Both the position numbers and the translations under genes were made by a program. 32,051 nucleotides of DNA from an uncultured beta proteobacterium (GTDB taxonomy: Bacteria; Pseudomonadota; Gammaproteobacteria; Burkholderiales; Burkholderiaceae_C). The notes under the pieces were generated by a model. It was not told where the DNA came from and made no database searches. It saw nothing but the letters and a program-made list of their open reading frames with translations. Positions 14,622-23,241 of the stretch are shown here, piece after piece. The stretch spans positions 1 to 32,051 of the forward strand of contig CAIPBW010000171.1 of assembly GCA_903863395.1 (NCBI GenBank), written 5' to 3'. Position 1 is the first letter of the stretch; every line of letters begins with the position of its first letter.

Positions 14622-16793
14622 TCAAGCCAGGACGTCGAGCCCATCGGATGCGGTCGAAGTACTCCCTAAGGAATTCACACCGGATACCACTTCGCCTTCG
14701 TCGCTTCGGCTGGCGCCCGAGGATCCTTTGAAAGATCTTCCGGGTGTCGGATTTCCGTCACGTTTGCTGGTCTGGTCTCCGCCTACCCATACGTTAGCAA
14801 CAGACATGCCAGACTGCGCCAGTGCGTCCTTGAGTCGCACAGCACCTTGAAGAATGAGGTCGCGCGTCATGCCGTTATCAGAGGAAAACGAGGCGTCCAG
14901 GGCACCCGCATGCATGGCCAACGCCACGTCGATACGTCCCAAGGCCTCGGGTTTTAGACGCAACTCCAGCTTCCACTCGCCGCGCTCGATTTGCGAGAGC
15001 ATGCGTTCACCCAGTGCCTGCCCGACGCGATCGGCCAACTGCTGGTATTGCGCGCTACGCTGGGTAGCCAAGTCTCTTTCTGACAGTGGCTCCGCGCCAG
15101 AGCCTGTGGCCGGATTGAGCGCAGCCGGTTTGCCCGATTCTGCGGGGACGGTGTTGAACGCCACCCCTGCCCCATTGGTGTCTGAAGCCGGGGAGATGAA
15201 GCTGCTCTCCACACTCTCCAACAGTGTGGAAGGTGCATCAATGGTCAGCGTTTCCCAGGGTTTGTCCAGGGTTGTATGCGCCAGGTCTGTGCTGCTGGCC
15301 ACCGACGAAATCGCGGACCAACGCGCCTTTTGGGAACTGCCCGACATCAGCGCAAGACGCCGCGTAATCTCCTGACTTTGAACGTCCATCCGTACCCGCA
15401 TGGCAACTTGCATCACCTCATCGGAACTCGCGGACACAGGGTCGGTAACCACCGTGCTGGACGGCTTGACCACTGGCTGCGACTGGGCATCAATTTGCAT
15501 GGAAACCAGGGACGCAATCAGTGGATCGACGGGCTTGGCCAATGGAATCGGTGCCGGTGCCATCGGAAGTTCTGTGGCCTGCGCGCGGCTAGTATTGACT
15601 GAGCCAACAGAATTCAAGGCCACAGGTGCACCCTGATCGGCAACGTTGGGCTTCACCGGCGCTGGCGACACCTCCGCCTGTGACAAAGGTGGGGCCACCA
15701 TACCCAGCGCAGCCGCCAGACCCAAGGCAATCCTGATAGATTCTTCTGCGGCACTTTGCTCCTGCGCCTGAGCCAGGGAATCAGCCTGTGTATCTGGCTG
15801 CGTCGACACCTTTGGCGCGACCGATGCCTGGGCGGGTCGGCCGTTTGACGGAGCCGTCGGTGCCAGGTTCAAGGCGACTTCTGTGGCGTTCAGTGAGGCA
15901 CTTGACTCGGGCAATTTGCTCGGCAATACACCGCCTTTTCCCGCCGAGGGTGGGGCCGAGGGTAAAGCCGACAGCTGGGCCCGCTGCAAACCTGCAGGCA
16001 AAGCCCCTGCCTGCGGCATTGGAGGCAGATCAAGGGGGTCTGCCAGGGCACCGGCGGTGCTTGGAACTGCAACTGGCGCCGGTTCAAGAATCGAACCCGC
16101 CAAGCCGGTGAGCGCACTCAAGCTGCTGACGGTACTTGGCACAGCGGCTGACTTGGGCTCTGGCGCCCGACCCAGCAAATCTGCCAGCGTCAGGGTGCTG
16201 TCCACCACCGCCTGGGGCGGGTATTTTCCGGTAAGTTCGGTCGGGCCCGGGGCGGCTTCTGCAACCGTACTCCCAAAGAGGGTTCTGACCGCCTCTTCAT
16301 CCAAACCCTGGGCGCGCGCAAAGGACGCCAGGCTGTTGAGGTCGGGCAAAGGCGCCGCCGTCGTGATGAGATTCATCTTCGGCCCGATGGAGACCAGTTG
16401 CAAATCGACCTGAGCGGACGCCGGAGCGGCAAGATCTTGCCGCAGCTGCCCCATCATCTGACCGTTGAACAGGTCCGCAAAGCCGGTCTTGGCGGGTGGC
16501 ACGCTTACTGCTGGATTGCCTTGTGCAAGCGCGTCCCACGAGGAAGCAGATTGATTGGCAACCGTAAAAAATTGATTTGCATCCACAGCTGTTTGCCCTT
16601 GAAGGTAGCGCCATCGTGGCGGAGGCCAAACACCATGCAAGAAGCGTGACTGGACAGGATTTGCCGCTCTGGTGCCGCCCGCTCTGGCGACCGGCCCCGT
16701 GTCAAAAATGGATGGCATGGAGCTTGCGTTAAAGCCATGCAGATTTCCATCCAACCCTGTAATCGAGCCCTCAAGCCCGCTTAAACGACCCAT
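14622..16793 (-). CDS. fliK: flagellar hook-length control protein FliK
   Basis: Exported molecular ruler that ends hook growth by acting on FlhB. The long Ala/Pro/Ser-rich body is typical of FliK. The C-terminal hook domain (about residues 590-680) shows WKLELRLKPEALGRIDVALA and later RLKDALAQSGMSVANVWV. The start is uncertain. The longest frame begins at ATG 16793, exactly opposite a possible flhA ATG at 16792. An in-frame GTG at 16586 (VDANQFFTV) is an attractive alternative, because the first 69 residues look like translated spacer and overlap the flhA promoter. First gene of the minus-strand flagellar operon. Confidence 0.9.
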   Translation of the reverse strand: MGRLSGLEGSITGLDGNLHGFNASSMPSIFDTGPVARAGGTRAANPVQSRFLHGVWPPPRWRYLQGQTAVDANQFFTVANQSASSWDALAQGNPAVSVPPAKTGFADLFNGQMMGQLRQDLAAPASAQVDLQLVSIGPKMNLITTAAPLPDLNSLASFARAQGLDEEAVRTLFGSTVAEAAPGPTELTGKYPPQAVVDSTLTLADLLGRAPEPKSAAVPSTVSSLSALTGLAGSILEPAPVAVPSTAGALADPLDLPPMPQAGALPAGLQRAQLSALPSAPPSAGKGGVLPSKLPESSASLNATEVALNLAPTAPSNGRPAQASVAPKVSTQPDTQADSLAQAQEQSAAEESIRIALGLAAALGMVAPPLSQAEVSPAPVKPNVADQGAPVALNSVGSVNTSRAQATELPMAPAPIPLAKPVDPLIASLVSMQIDAQSQPVVKPSSTVVTDPVSASSDEVMQVAMRVRMDVQSQEITRRLALMSGSSQKARWSAISSVASSTDLAHTTLDKPWETLTIDAPSTLLESVESSFISPASDTNGAGVAFNTVPAESGKPAALNPATGSGAEPLSERDLATQRSAQYQQLADRVGQALGERMLSQIERGEWKLELRLKPEALGRIDVALAMHAGALDASFSSDNGMTRDLILQGAVRLKDALAQSGMSVANVWVGGDQTSKRDGNPTPGRSFKGSSGASRSDEGEVVSGVNSLGSTSTASDGLDVLA
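16662..16677 (-). promoter_or_regulatory. possible sigma-54 promoter for the fliK operon
   Basis: The minus strand reads CGGCACCAGAGCGGCA, with GG and GC ten bases apart as required. The -24 half is good (CGGCAC) but the -12 half (CGGCA) departs from TTGC. It would fit a fliK start at 16586 and would pair with the clearer site driving flhA in the opposite direction. Confidence 0.3.
16713..16728 (+). promoter_or_regulatory. sigma-54 promoter upstream of flhA
   Basis: TGGCATGGAGCTTGCG matches the sigma-54 consensus TGGCACG-N4-TTGC at all but one position. GG (16714-16715) and GC (16726-16727) are exactly ten bases apart. Predicted transcription start is about 16739, 50-90 bases before flhA. 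A FleQ-like sigma-54 activator is encoded at 5358-6458. Confidence 0.75.
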
Positions 16794-16827
16794 GACCGCA
16801 CTGGCCCTGTCATCTATTCGACATCAC

Positions 16828-18906
16828 ATGTCGAAATTCAACTACACCGACCTGAGCATCCCGGCTCTGGTGTTGTTGATCATGGGCATGCTGGTACTGC
16901 CCTTGCCGGCGTTCTTGCTGGATGTGTTGTTCACGTTCAACATCACGTCGGCCGTTCTCATCATCATGATTGCCATCGGCACGCGCAAGCCCTTGGATTT
17001 CTCGTCATTCCCTTCCGTTTTGCTGTTTGCCACCATGCTGCGGCTGGCGCTCAACGTCGCATCCACCCGCGTCATCCTGGTCAACGGCCACGAAGGCCAC
17101 GACGCCGCCGGCAAGGTGGTTGCGGCATTCGGGGAATTTGTGATCGGCGGCAACTATGTGGTGGGCTTCATCATTTTTGCCATCCTGATGGTGGTCAATT
17201 TTGTCGTGGTCACCAAGGGCGCTGGGCGGGTGTCCGAGGTCAATGCGCGCTTTACGCTGGACGCCATGCCGGGCAAGCAAATGTCCATCGATGCCGACCT
17301 CAACGCCGGTGTGATAGACCAGGAAACCGCCAAGCGCAGGCGTGCCGAACTGGCCCAGGAGTCCGACTTCTTTGGCTCCATGGACGGCGCATCCAAGTTT
17401 GTCAGCGGCGATGCCATCGCCGGGCTGCTGATCCTGATCATCAACCTGATCGGCGGGCTTGCCGTGGGGATTGGCCAGCACGGCCTGTCACTGAGCGAAG
17501 CCGGACGGATCTATTCCCTGCTGACCATCGGTGACGGCCTGGTGGCGCAAATCCCATCGCTGCTGTTGTCCCTGGCCACCGCCATCGTCGTCACCCGCGT
17601 CACGACCGCAGAGTCGATGACCGAGCAGGCCGGAAGCCAGTTGGGCAACCCTTCGGCGCTGTTTGTCACCTCCAGCATCATCGCCATCCTTGGCATGGTT
17701 CCGGGCATGCCGCATCTGGTATTTATCACTCTTGCCGCGCTTTCGGCAGGGTTGGGAATAGTCGCCCTGCGCAAGCAAACCGGGCTCAGTGCCCCCAGCG
17801 CAGCAGAAGCGGCGGCCAGCGCCGCACTGGAACAACCCAAGGAATTGGAATGGGACGACCTTGACCAGGTTGACCTGGTCGGCCTGGAAATCGGCTATGG
17901 CCTGATTCCCCTGGTCAACCCGGAAACGGGCGGTCAGTTGATGACGCGCGTCAAAGGCGTACGCAAGAAACTATCGGCAGAGCTGGGCTTCCTGATCCAG
18001 CCGGTTCGCATCCGCGATGCGCTCAGCATCGACCCCGACAGCTACCACATTGTCTTGAAGGGCGTCATCCGTGGACGCGGCAAGATCAAGGTGGGTCGCG
18101 AGATGGCGATCAATCCGGGGCAAGTCTATGGCGTACTGGAAGGCATTCCCACCCAGGAGCCTGCCTTCGGCCTTGACGCGGTGTGGATTGAACCGTCGCA
18201 GCGCGACCACGCCCGCACCCTGGGCTACACTGTGGTGGATGCCACCACGGCCGTTGCCACCCACCTGAACAAGGTTCTGCGCGACAACGCTTCCGACCTG
18301 CTCAGCCACGATGAAGTGCAGCAGTTGCTTGACAAGCTGTCCGCCAAGTCGCCCAAGCTGGTGGAAGATCTGGTCCCTGGAAAACTATCCCTGGGTGTTC
18401 TTACCCGCACGCTGCAAAACCTGCTCAACGACTCGGTTTCCATCCGTGACATGCGCACCATTGTCGAAACCCTCTCCGAGGTCAGCGCGCGTACGCAGGA
18501 CCCTGAACAGCTCACCTCGATGGTTCGCCCCCGTCTGGGCCGGATGATCGTGCAAGGCCTGGTGGACGAGAAGAATGTGCTGTCGGTCATGACCCTGGAC
18601 CCCTCGCTTGAGCAACTCCTGCACAACGTGCTGCAGCAAAACTCCCAGGTACCGGGGCAAAGCGTGGTGATGGAGCCGGGCCTGGCCGAGCGCCTTTTTG
18701 GCGCGCTGCGCGAGGGTGCCAAGGCCGTCGAAGAGCAAGGCCAATCCGCTGTATTGGTGGTCTCGCCCGCAATTCGGCCCTGGCTTGCCAAAGCGGTTCG
18801 CTACCGCGTCAACGAATTGATGATCCTTTCGTACAGCGAAATTCCGGATGACCAGGCAGTCAAGGTCATTCACACCGTTCACGCCGAGCCCAAGACCACG
18901 TCCTAA
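16828..18906 (+). CDS. flhA: flagellar export protein FlhA
   Basis: Export-gate protein that couples proton-motive force to export and docks chaperone-substrate complexes. About 692 residues from ATG 16828 (MSKFNYTDLSIPALVLL), with an alternative ATG at 16792. The N-terminal half has about eight membrane segments. The conserved cytoplasmic FHIPEP loop is represented by FTLDAMPGKQMSIDADLNAG and AKRRRAELAQESDFFGSMDG, followed by KFVSGDAIAG. The C-terminal cytoplasmic domain runs from about 350 to the end. Neither start has a clear ribosome site. It heads a plus-strand run flhA-flhF-flhG-fliA with a sigma-54 promoter upstream. Confidence 0.97.
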   Translation: MSKFNYTDLSIPALVLLIMGMLVLPLPAFLLDVLFTFNITSAVLIIMIAIGTRKPLDFSSFPSVLLFATMLRLALNVASTRVILVNGHEGHDAAGKVVAAFGEFVIGGNYVVGFIIFAILMVVNFVVVTKGAGRVSEVNARFTLDAMPGKQMSIDADLNAGVIDQETAKRRRAELAQESDFFGSMDGASKFVSGDAIAGLLILIINLIGGLAVGIGQHGLSLSEAGRIYSLLTIGDGLVAQIPSLLLSLATAIVVTRVTTAESMTEQAGSQLGNPSALFVTSSIIAILGMVPGMPHLVFITLAALSAGLGIVALRKQTGLSAPSAAEAAASAALEQPKELEWDDLDQVDLVGLEIGYGLIPLVNPETGGQLMTRVKGVRKKLSAELGFLIQPVRIRDALSIDPDSYHIVLKGVIRGRGKIKVGREMAINPGQVYGVLEGIPTQEPAFGLDAVWIEPSQRDHARTLGYTVVDATTAVATHLNKVLRDNASDLLSHDEVQQLLDKLSAKSPKLVEDLVPGKLSLGVLTRTLQNLLNDSVSIRDMRTIVETLSEVSARTQDPEQLTSMVRPRLGRMIVQGLVDEKNVLSVMTLDPSLEQLLHNVLQQNSQVPGQSVVMEPGLAERLFGALREGAKAVEEQGQSAVLVVSPAIRPWLAKAVRYRVNELMILSYSEIPDDQAVKVIHTVHAEPKTTS

Positions 18907-18930
18907 ACCTAGCTACAAGAGATTCATTCC

Positions 18931-20190
18931 ATGGAACTCCAAAGAATATTGGCACCCGACACCCGCAGCGCCACCGACAAGGCCACGGCCCTGTTTGGTC
19001 AGGACGTGCTGGTCATTTCCAACCACCGCGTCAATGGGCAAACCGAATTGGTCATCGCGGTCGATATCCATGAGCAGCTCTCGCAGGTGCGCCAGGACCT
19101 GGCCGTGCGCCCTCAGTCGGACTTTGGCGAGCAGTTGGCACGCTCGCAGCAGCAACTCAGCCCCGCCAAGGACAAAAGCGCGCGGGAACCGAATTGGCAA
19201 ACCAATGAAGATGAACGTGACTACCTGCGGGGTCGCGAAATCGTCGACCTGGTGCGCGACGAACTCGCCGCCATGCGGCGCGAATTCAACCTCGGACAAC
19301 AAACCGCCGCCTGGCAAGCCAGCCTGACACCGGCGGCCGAACTGGTACCGCTGTTTACCGCACTCACCGACGCGGGCATGCCCACGGGCTTGCGCACGCT
19401 GCTGCTCGACACCATCAAGGACATCCCCACCGAACAGGAAGCTATTACTGCCATCCAGAACCAGCTCAGCCACAGCCTGGCACGGCCCTCAGCGCCGATG
19501 CCGCAGAAAGGCGTGCACCTGATTGCCGGGCCCACGGGAGCGGGCAAGACCACGATGGCCGCCAAGATTGCCAACGACGCGGCGGCCAAAATTGGCCAAA
19601 AGGGCGTAGCCATCATCAATTACCAGGATCTGCGCTTTGGTGCCTGGAGCCAAACCCAGATGCTCTCAGCCCAGATCGGCGTGGATTGCTTCCGTGCCGA
19701 CGACGCGGCCACGTTACGCCTGCTGCTCAACGAGCTCTCGCAGCGCAGCCTGATCCTGATTGATACCCCCGGAGTGCAAATGGGCGCCCGCGTCGCAGAA
19801 GTGATGAGCGTCTGCCCAAGCTGCAAATGCCACGCCATCGTGCCCGCCGACGCCTCGTCGGCAACGCTCAAACGCGTGCTCCAGGCACCTGCCGCCAAGT
19901 GGGACAGTTTGATGGTCAGCAAAATGGACGAGTCGTCCCAACCATGGCCTCTGCTGGAGTTTATGTGCCATAATTCTTTGAGGATATCCGCAGGGAGTGA
20001 TGGCGATCACATTGGCAATTTGAAGCACGACCTGACTACGAATTCGTTGCTTTGCAAGGCTATCGCAAACTTCTCGCATGTAGCTGCGCAACCGATGCCC
20101 GCAGACATGGAACTTCAGGTTGAGGCGGTCGCATCACAAAGAATATTTATACCGAGTACCCCCAGAAGTATTCGGGGACCGTTCAACTGA
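18931..20190 (+). CDS. flhF: flagellar SRP-type GTPase FlhF
   Basis: GTPase of the signal-recognition-particle family that marks the pole for flagellar assembly. The 419-residue protein has an N-terminal basic/variable region, a helical N-domain, and a G-domain with P-loop GPTGAGKTT (200-208), NYQDLRFGAWSQTQML (G2 region), DTPG (278-281) and SKMDE (330-334, in place of the usual TKLDE). It begins 24 bases after flhA. Presence of FlhF with FlhG points to polar rather than peritrichous flagella. Confidence 0.96.
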   Translation: MELQRILAPDTRSATDKATALFGQDVLVISNHRVNGQTELVIAVDIHEQLSQVRQDLAVRPQSDFGEQLARSQQQLSPAKDKSAREPNWQTNEDERDYLRGREIVDLVRDELAAMRREFNLGQQTAAWQASLTPAAELVPLFTALTDAGMPTGLRTLLLDTIKDIPTEQEAITAIQNQLSHSLARPSAPMPQKGVHLIAGPTGAGKTTMAAKIANDAAAKIGQKGVAIINYQDLRFGAWSQTQMLSAQIGVDCFRADDAATLRLLLNELSQRSLILIDTPGVQMGARVAEVMSVCPSCKCHAIVPADASSATLKRVLQAPAAKWDSLMVSKMDESSQPWPLLEFMCHNSLRISAGSDGDHIGNLKHDLTTNSLLCKAIANFSHVAAQPMPADMELQVEAVASQRIFIPSTPRSIRGPFN

Positions 20191-20210
20191 AATAAACCGA
20201 TGGTAGACAC

Positions 20211-21029
20211 ATGAATAAGCCTGTGCGTACGGAAGTCATAGGCATCGCCAGTGGCAAAGGTGGCGTGGGGAAAACCACGATAGCGGTCAACCTGGCGATT
20301 GCATTGCGCCAAAAGGGATATCGCGTCATGCTGTTCGACGGGGATCTGGGGCTGGCCAATGCCCAGATCGCCATGGGCTGCACCTGCCCCTATAACCTGG
20401 GCCACTTTTTAAGCGGTCAAAAAACCCTGCAGGAAATAACCGTGATGTCGCGCCACGGCGTGCTGTTGATCCCGGGCTCATCGGGTGCCATGGAAATGGC
20501 GGCCCTGTCGGAATTGCAGGCATCACGAATTGTCCAGGCGTTCAGCGCCCTGGATGACGAACTGGACTTCCTGATTGTGGACATGGCCGCTGGAATATCA
20601 CCCTCGGTTCTGTCTTTTATGGCAGCCTGCCAGCGCCGCTTCATCGTGGTTCGCGACGACCCCTCCTCGATTGCCGATGCCTATGGCACGATCAAGGTGC
20701 TGATCCAGAACTACGACCTCAACGAGATCTATCTGATACCCAATGCGGTCAGCAGCCAGGCCGAAGGCCAGGGCCTGTCCAAGCGCATCAACAACGTCTG
20801 TGCCCAGTTTCTCAATTACACCACCCGGTACTTGTGTTCGATCGAAAACGACGAACTGATACTGGCAGCCCACAAGCGCTATGAACCGGTGATGGAGTTT
20901 GCGCCGCGCAGCGGCGCTGCCCGCGACTTCAACCGCTTGGCCGACGCGAGTTGCGAACTGCCGGAAATCAACCAACTGTCGGGTGGCATGCAGTTCTTTG
21001 TGGAACGGTTAGTGAGATTCAGGGCTTAA
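20211..21029 (+). CDS. flhG: flagellar number regulator FlhG (FleN), MinD-type ATPase
   Basis: MinD/ParA-like ATPase that limits flagellar number by antagonising FlhF and, in pseudomonads and vibrios, the FleQ/FlrA activator. The 272-residue protein has the deviant Walker A KGGVGKTT (16-23), the family motif DGDLGLANAQI (43-53) and Walker B-like FLIVDMAAG. The N-terminus is short: I do not see the DQAxxLR helix with which some FlhG proteins stimulate FlhF GTPase. It lies 20 bases after flhF, and a FleQ-like partner is encoded in the same window. Confidence 0.95.
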   Translation: MNKPVRTEVIGIASGKGGVGKTTIAVNLAIALRQKGYRVMLFDGDLGLANAQIAMGCTCPYNLGHFLSGQKTLQEITVMSRHGVLLIPGSSGAMEMAALSELQASRIVQAFSALDDELDFLIVDMAAGISPSVLSFMAACQRRFIVVRDDPSSIADAYGTIKVLIQNYDLNEIYLIPNAVSSQAEGQGLSKRINNVCAQFLNYTTRYLCSIENDELILAAHKRYEPVMEFAPRSGAARDFNRLADASCELPEINQLSGGMQFFVERLVRFRA

Positions 21030-21034
21030 ATCGC

Positions 21035-21775
21035 ATGGCAGTGTCGACCCGCCTATACGAAGATGTTCACAACAACAGCGAAGCACTGGTGTTGGCGCAT
21101 TTGGGCATGGTCAAACGCGTGGCCCTGCACCTCAAGGTCAGAATCCCGCCTTTCATGGAGTTGGACGAACTGATACAGGTGGGCATGATTGGCCTGCTTG
21201 AAGCGGCACGCGCCTATATTCCTGCCAAGGGAATCGATTTCGAGAATTTCGCACTCAGCCGGGTACGCGGTGCCATTTTGGACGAAGTGCGGCAAATGTC
21301 TTTTCTTCCGCGATCGGCTACGGCGTTCAACAAGTCCGAAAACCAGGCCAACAACCACCTCTCTTCCGTGCTGGGCCGAGCCCCCACCCAAGCGGAACTT
21401 GCCGAACATATGGGCGATGACCTGGATGTATTCCAGAAGAAGCGGGGCAAAGCCAAGCGTTTTGAGACCTTTTCGATGGAAGTCATGGCCGATCAGGTGA
21501 TGAACATCGCCGACGAGTCCTCGCGCCAACCGGAAGTCATTTTTGAGCACAAAGAGTTCATGCAGGCCGTCACCAGCGCCATCGAGGAGTTGCCCGAGCG
21601 CGAGCATCTGCTCATGTCCTTGTACTACGTGGAAGAGCTCAACCTCAAGGAAATCGGCGAAACCCTGGGGGTGACCGAGTCCCGTGTGAGCCAACTCCTT
21701 TCCGCCACCGTGAAAAAGCTACGCGCCAGCCTGCAGATCGACCAGATCACGGCTGACAGGGCGCGCGCGTCCTAG
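21035..21775 (+). CDS. fliA: flagellar sigma factor FliA (sigma-28)
   Basis: RNA polymerase sigma factor for late flagellar genes. From ATG 21035 it has 246 residues. Region 2 includes ELIQVGMIGLLEAARAY and FENFALSRVRGAILDEVRQ, region 3 SSVLGRAPTQAELAEHMG, and region 4 LKEIGETLGVTESRVSQLLS. I chose this ATG five bases after the flhG stop, with AGGG about ten bases upstream. A longer frame into flhG is a shadow. A matching sigma-28 promoter is found 40-60 bases downstream, ahead of fliS. Confidence 0.97.
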   Translation: MAVSTRLYEDVHNNSEALVLAHLGMVKRVALHLKVRIPPFMELDELIQVGMIGLLEAARAYIPAKGIDFENFALSRVRGAILDEVRQMSFLPRSATAFNKSENQANNHLSSVLGRAPTQAELAEHMGDDLDVFQKKRGKAKRFETFSMEVMADQVMNIADESSRQPEVIFEHKEFMQAVTSAIEELPEREHLLMSLYYVEELNLKEIGETLGVTESRVSQLLSATVKKLRASLQIDQITADRARAS

Positions 21776-21813
21776 CGCCCACCGCGATTTTTCCGCTGTT
21801 TGGGCCGCTCGGC

Positions 21814-21840
21814 TCAAGTTTCTTGCTGATGGTCCGATTC
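21814..21840 (+). promoter_or_regulatory. sigma-28 (FliA) promoter upstream of fliS
   Basis: TCAAGTTT, an 11-base spacer, then TCCGATTC. This compares well with the FliA consensus TAAAGTTT-N11-GCCGATAA in both halves and has the exact spacing. It sits between fliA and fliS, about 40 bases before the fliS ATG. Confidence 0.65.
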
Positions 21841-21879
21841 CTTGCGTGTACAGGAATTCATCAGTAGGAGCTCAAAATC

Positions 21880-22296
21880 ATGCGTGTTCACTTCAAAGCC
21901 ATGGAATCTTATGGCCCAGGCAATGCCGCAGCGCAAGCAGCAACGGCTAATCGTGTTGACCTGATCCAGATGCTGTTCGATGGACTTCTTGAAAGTCTTA
22001 CCGCGGCCCAGGGCCACCTCCAGCGCGGAGCGATCCAGGAAAAAGGCAAGTGCCTCGCGCGCGCAAGCCGCATCGTGGTCGGCCTGCAAAGCTCTCTCGA
22101 CTTTGAAAAGGGTGGCGAACTGGCCCAGAACCTCAACGAGCTTTACAGCTACGTGACGCGCCGCCTGCTGCATGCCAACGCCCGCAATGACGCACAGGCG
22201 CTGTCCGAAGTGCTCGGGCTGATGGGTGACATTCGCCAAGCCTGGGCAGAGGTGCCCTCGCTCGTTCCACCGCAGATTCTCGGCACGCTGCACTGA
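21880..22296 (+). CDS. fliS: flagellin export chaperone FliS
   Basis: Cytoplasmic four-helix chaperone that binds flagellin before export. The 138-residue protein shows the family pattern: Y/GPGNAAAQAATANRVDLIQMLFDGLLESL at the start (quoted only in part as NRVDLIQMLFDGLLESL), LQSSLDFEKGGELAQNLNELYSYV in the middle (key part FEKGGELAQNLNELYSYV), and a C-terminal helix with LMGDIRQAWAEV. TAGGAG lies nine bases before the ATG and a sigma-28 promoter lies just upstream. No flagellin or FliD gene is in the window. Confidence 0.88.
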   Translation: MRVHFKAMESYGPGNAAAQAATANRVDLIQMLFDGLLESLTAAQGHLQRGAIQEKGKCLARASRIVVGLQSSLDFEKGGELAQNLNELYSYVTRRLLHANARNDAQALSEVLGLMGDIRQAWAEVPSLVPPQILGTLH

Positions 22297-22375
22297 GTCG
22301 GCGCCATCGACAACAAGTTCAGACCTACCCCCCCACGGCTGACTTGCATCGCCATCGCCACATTTAGGAACCATC

Positions 22376-23239
22376 ATGTTCGGCATCATCGGAATCGTGT
22401 TTTTGCTTGTCTGCGTGTTCGGCAGCTTTGTCGTAGGCGGGGGCAACATGAAACCGTTTATCCACGCGGCCCCGATTGAGGGCTGGTGTATTTTCGGCTC
22501 TGCCATCGGCGGCATGCTGATCGGCAACAGCGCCGACGTGGTCAAGGCGGTGCTCGCGGGCATTGGGCGCTGCTTCAAGGGCTCCAAATACCACAAGGAA
22601 GACTACCTCAACACCATCTTCTGCGTCTCCAAGGTCATGAAGACGCTCAAGTCCGAAGGTGCCGTGGCCCTGGAAGCCCACATCGAAACCCCCGAGTCCA
22701 GCGCCATCTTCAGCGAATACCCCAAGCTCTTGGCCGACCATGCCTTGCTGCACCTGATTACCGACACCGTGCGCTTGATGGTGGTCTCGCAAGGCACGCT
22801 CAGCCCGATGGCAGTGGAAGAAGTGATGGACACCGCCATCAAAACCCACCACCACGACGAACTCAAGGCCTCGGACGCCATTGCCACCCTGGCTGGCGCC
22901 TTGCCTGCGCTGGGGATTGTGTCCTGCGTGATGGGCGTGGTGAAAACCATGGACAACATTGACCAGCCACCCGCCATCTTGGGTGGCTTGGTGGGTGCGG
23001 CCCTGGTGGGTACGTTTATCGGGGTGTTCCTGGCTTACGGCTTTTTCGAGCCCTTTGCCAAGCGCTTGTCGCAAGTGATTGAAGACGAGTCCTGCATGTA
23101 CCACGTGGTCAAGCAAATCATCATCGGCACCATGCACGGGCATCCCATGCCACTGATTCTGGAAGCGGCGCGCGTGGCTATCAGCCACCACAACCAGCCC
23201 AGTTTTGCCGAAGTCTTTGACGGCATGCGAGGTAAGTAG
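22376..23239 (+). CDS. motA: flagellar stator protein MotA
   Basis: Proton-channel stator subunit that pushes on FliG. It has 287 residues, close to E. coli MotA (295), with four membrane helices. The cytoplasmic loop contains EGAVALEAHIETPESSAIFS and MVVSQGTLSPMAVEEVMDTA, and helices 3-4 contain ALPALGIVSCVMGVVKTM and LVGAALVGTFIGVFLAYGF. The ATG is preceded by AGGA. motB follows after two bases. I see no sigma-28 site directly upstream; transcription may come from the fliS promoter. Confidence 0.97.
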   Translation: MFGIIGIVFLLVCVFGSFVVGGGNMKPFIHAAPIEGWCIFGSAIGGMLIGNSADVVKAVLAGIGRCFKGSKYHKEDYLNTIFCVSKVMKTLKSEGAVALEAHIETPESSAIFSEYPKLLADHALLHLITDTVRLMVVSQGTLSPMAVEEVMDTAIKTHHHDELKASDAIATLAGALPALGIVSCVMGVVKTMDNIDQPPAILGGLVGAALVGTFIGVFLAYGFFEPFAKRLSQVIEDESCMYHVVKQIIIGTMHGHPMPLILEAARVAISHHNQPSFAEVFDGMRGK

Positions 23240-23241
23240 CC

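Noticed and set aside
21831-21846. Sigma-54-like TGGTCC...TTGC before fliS
   Set aside because: GG-GC spacing is 11 and the -24 half is poor. The overlapping sigma-28 site explains the region better.
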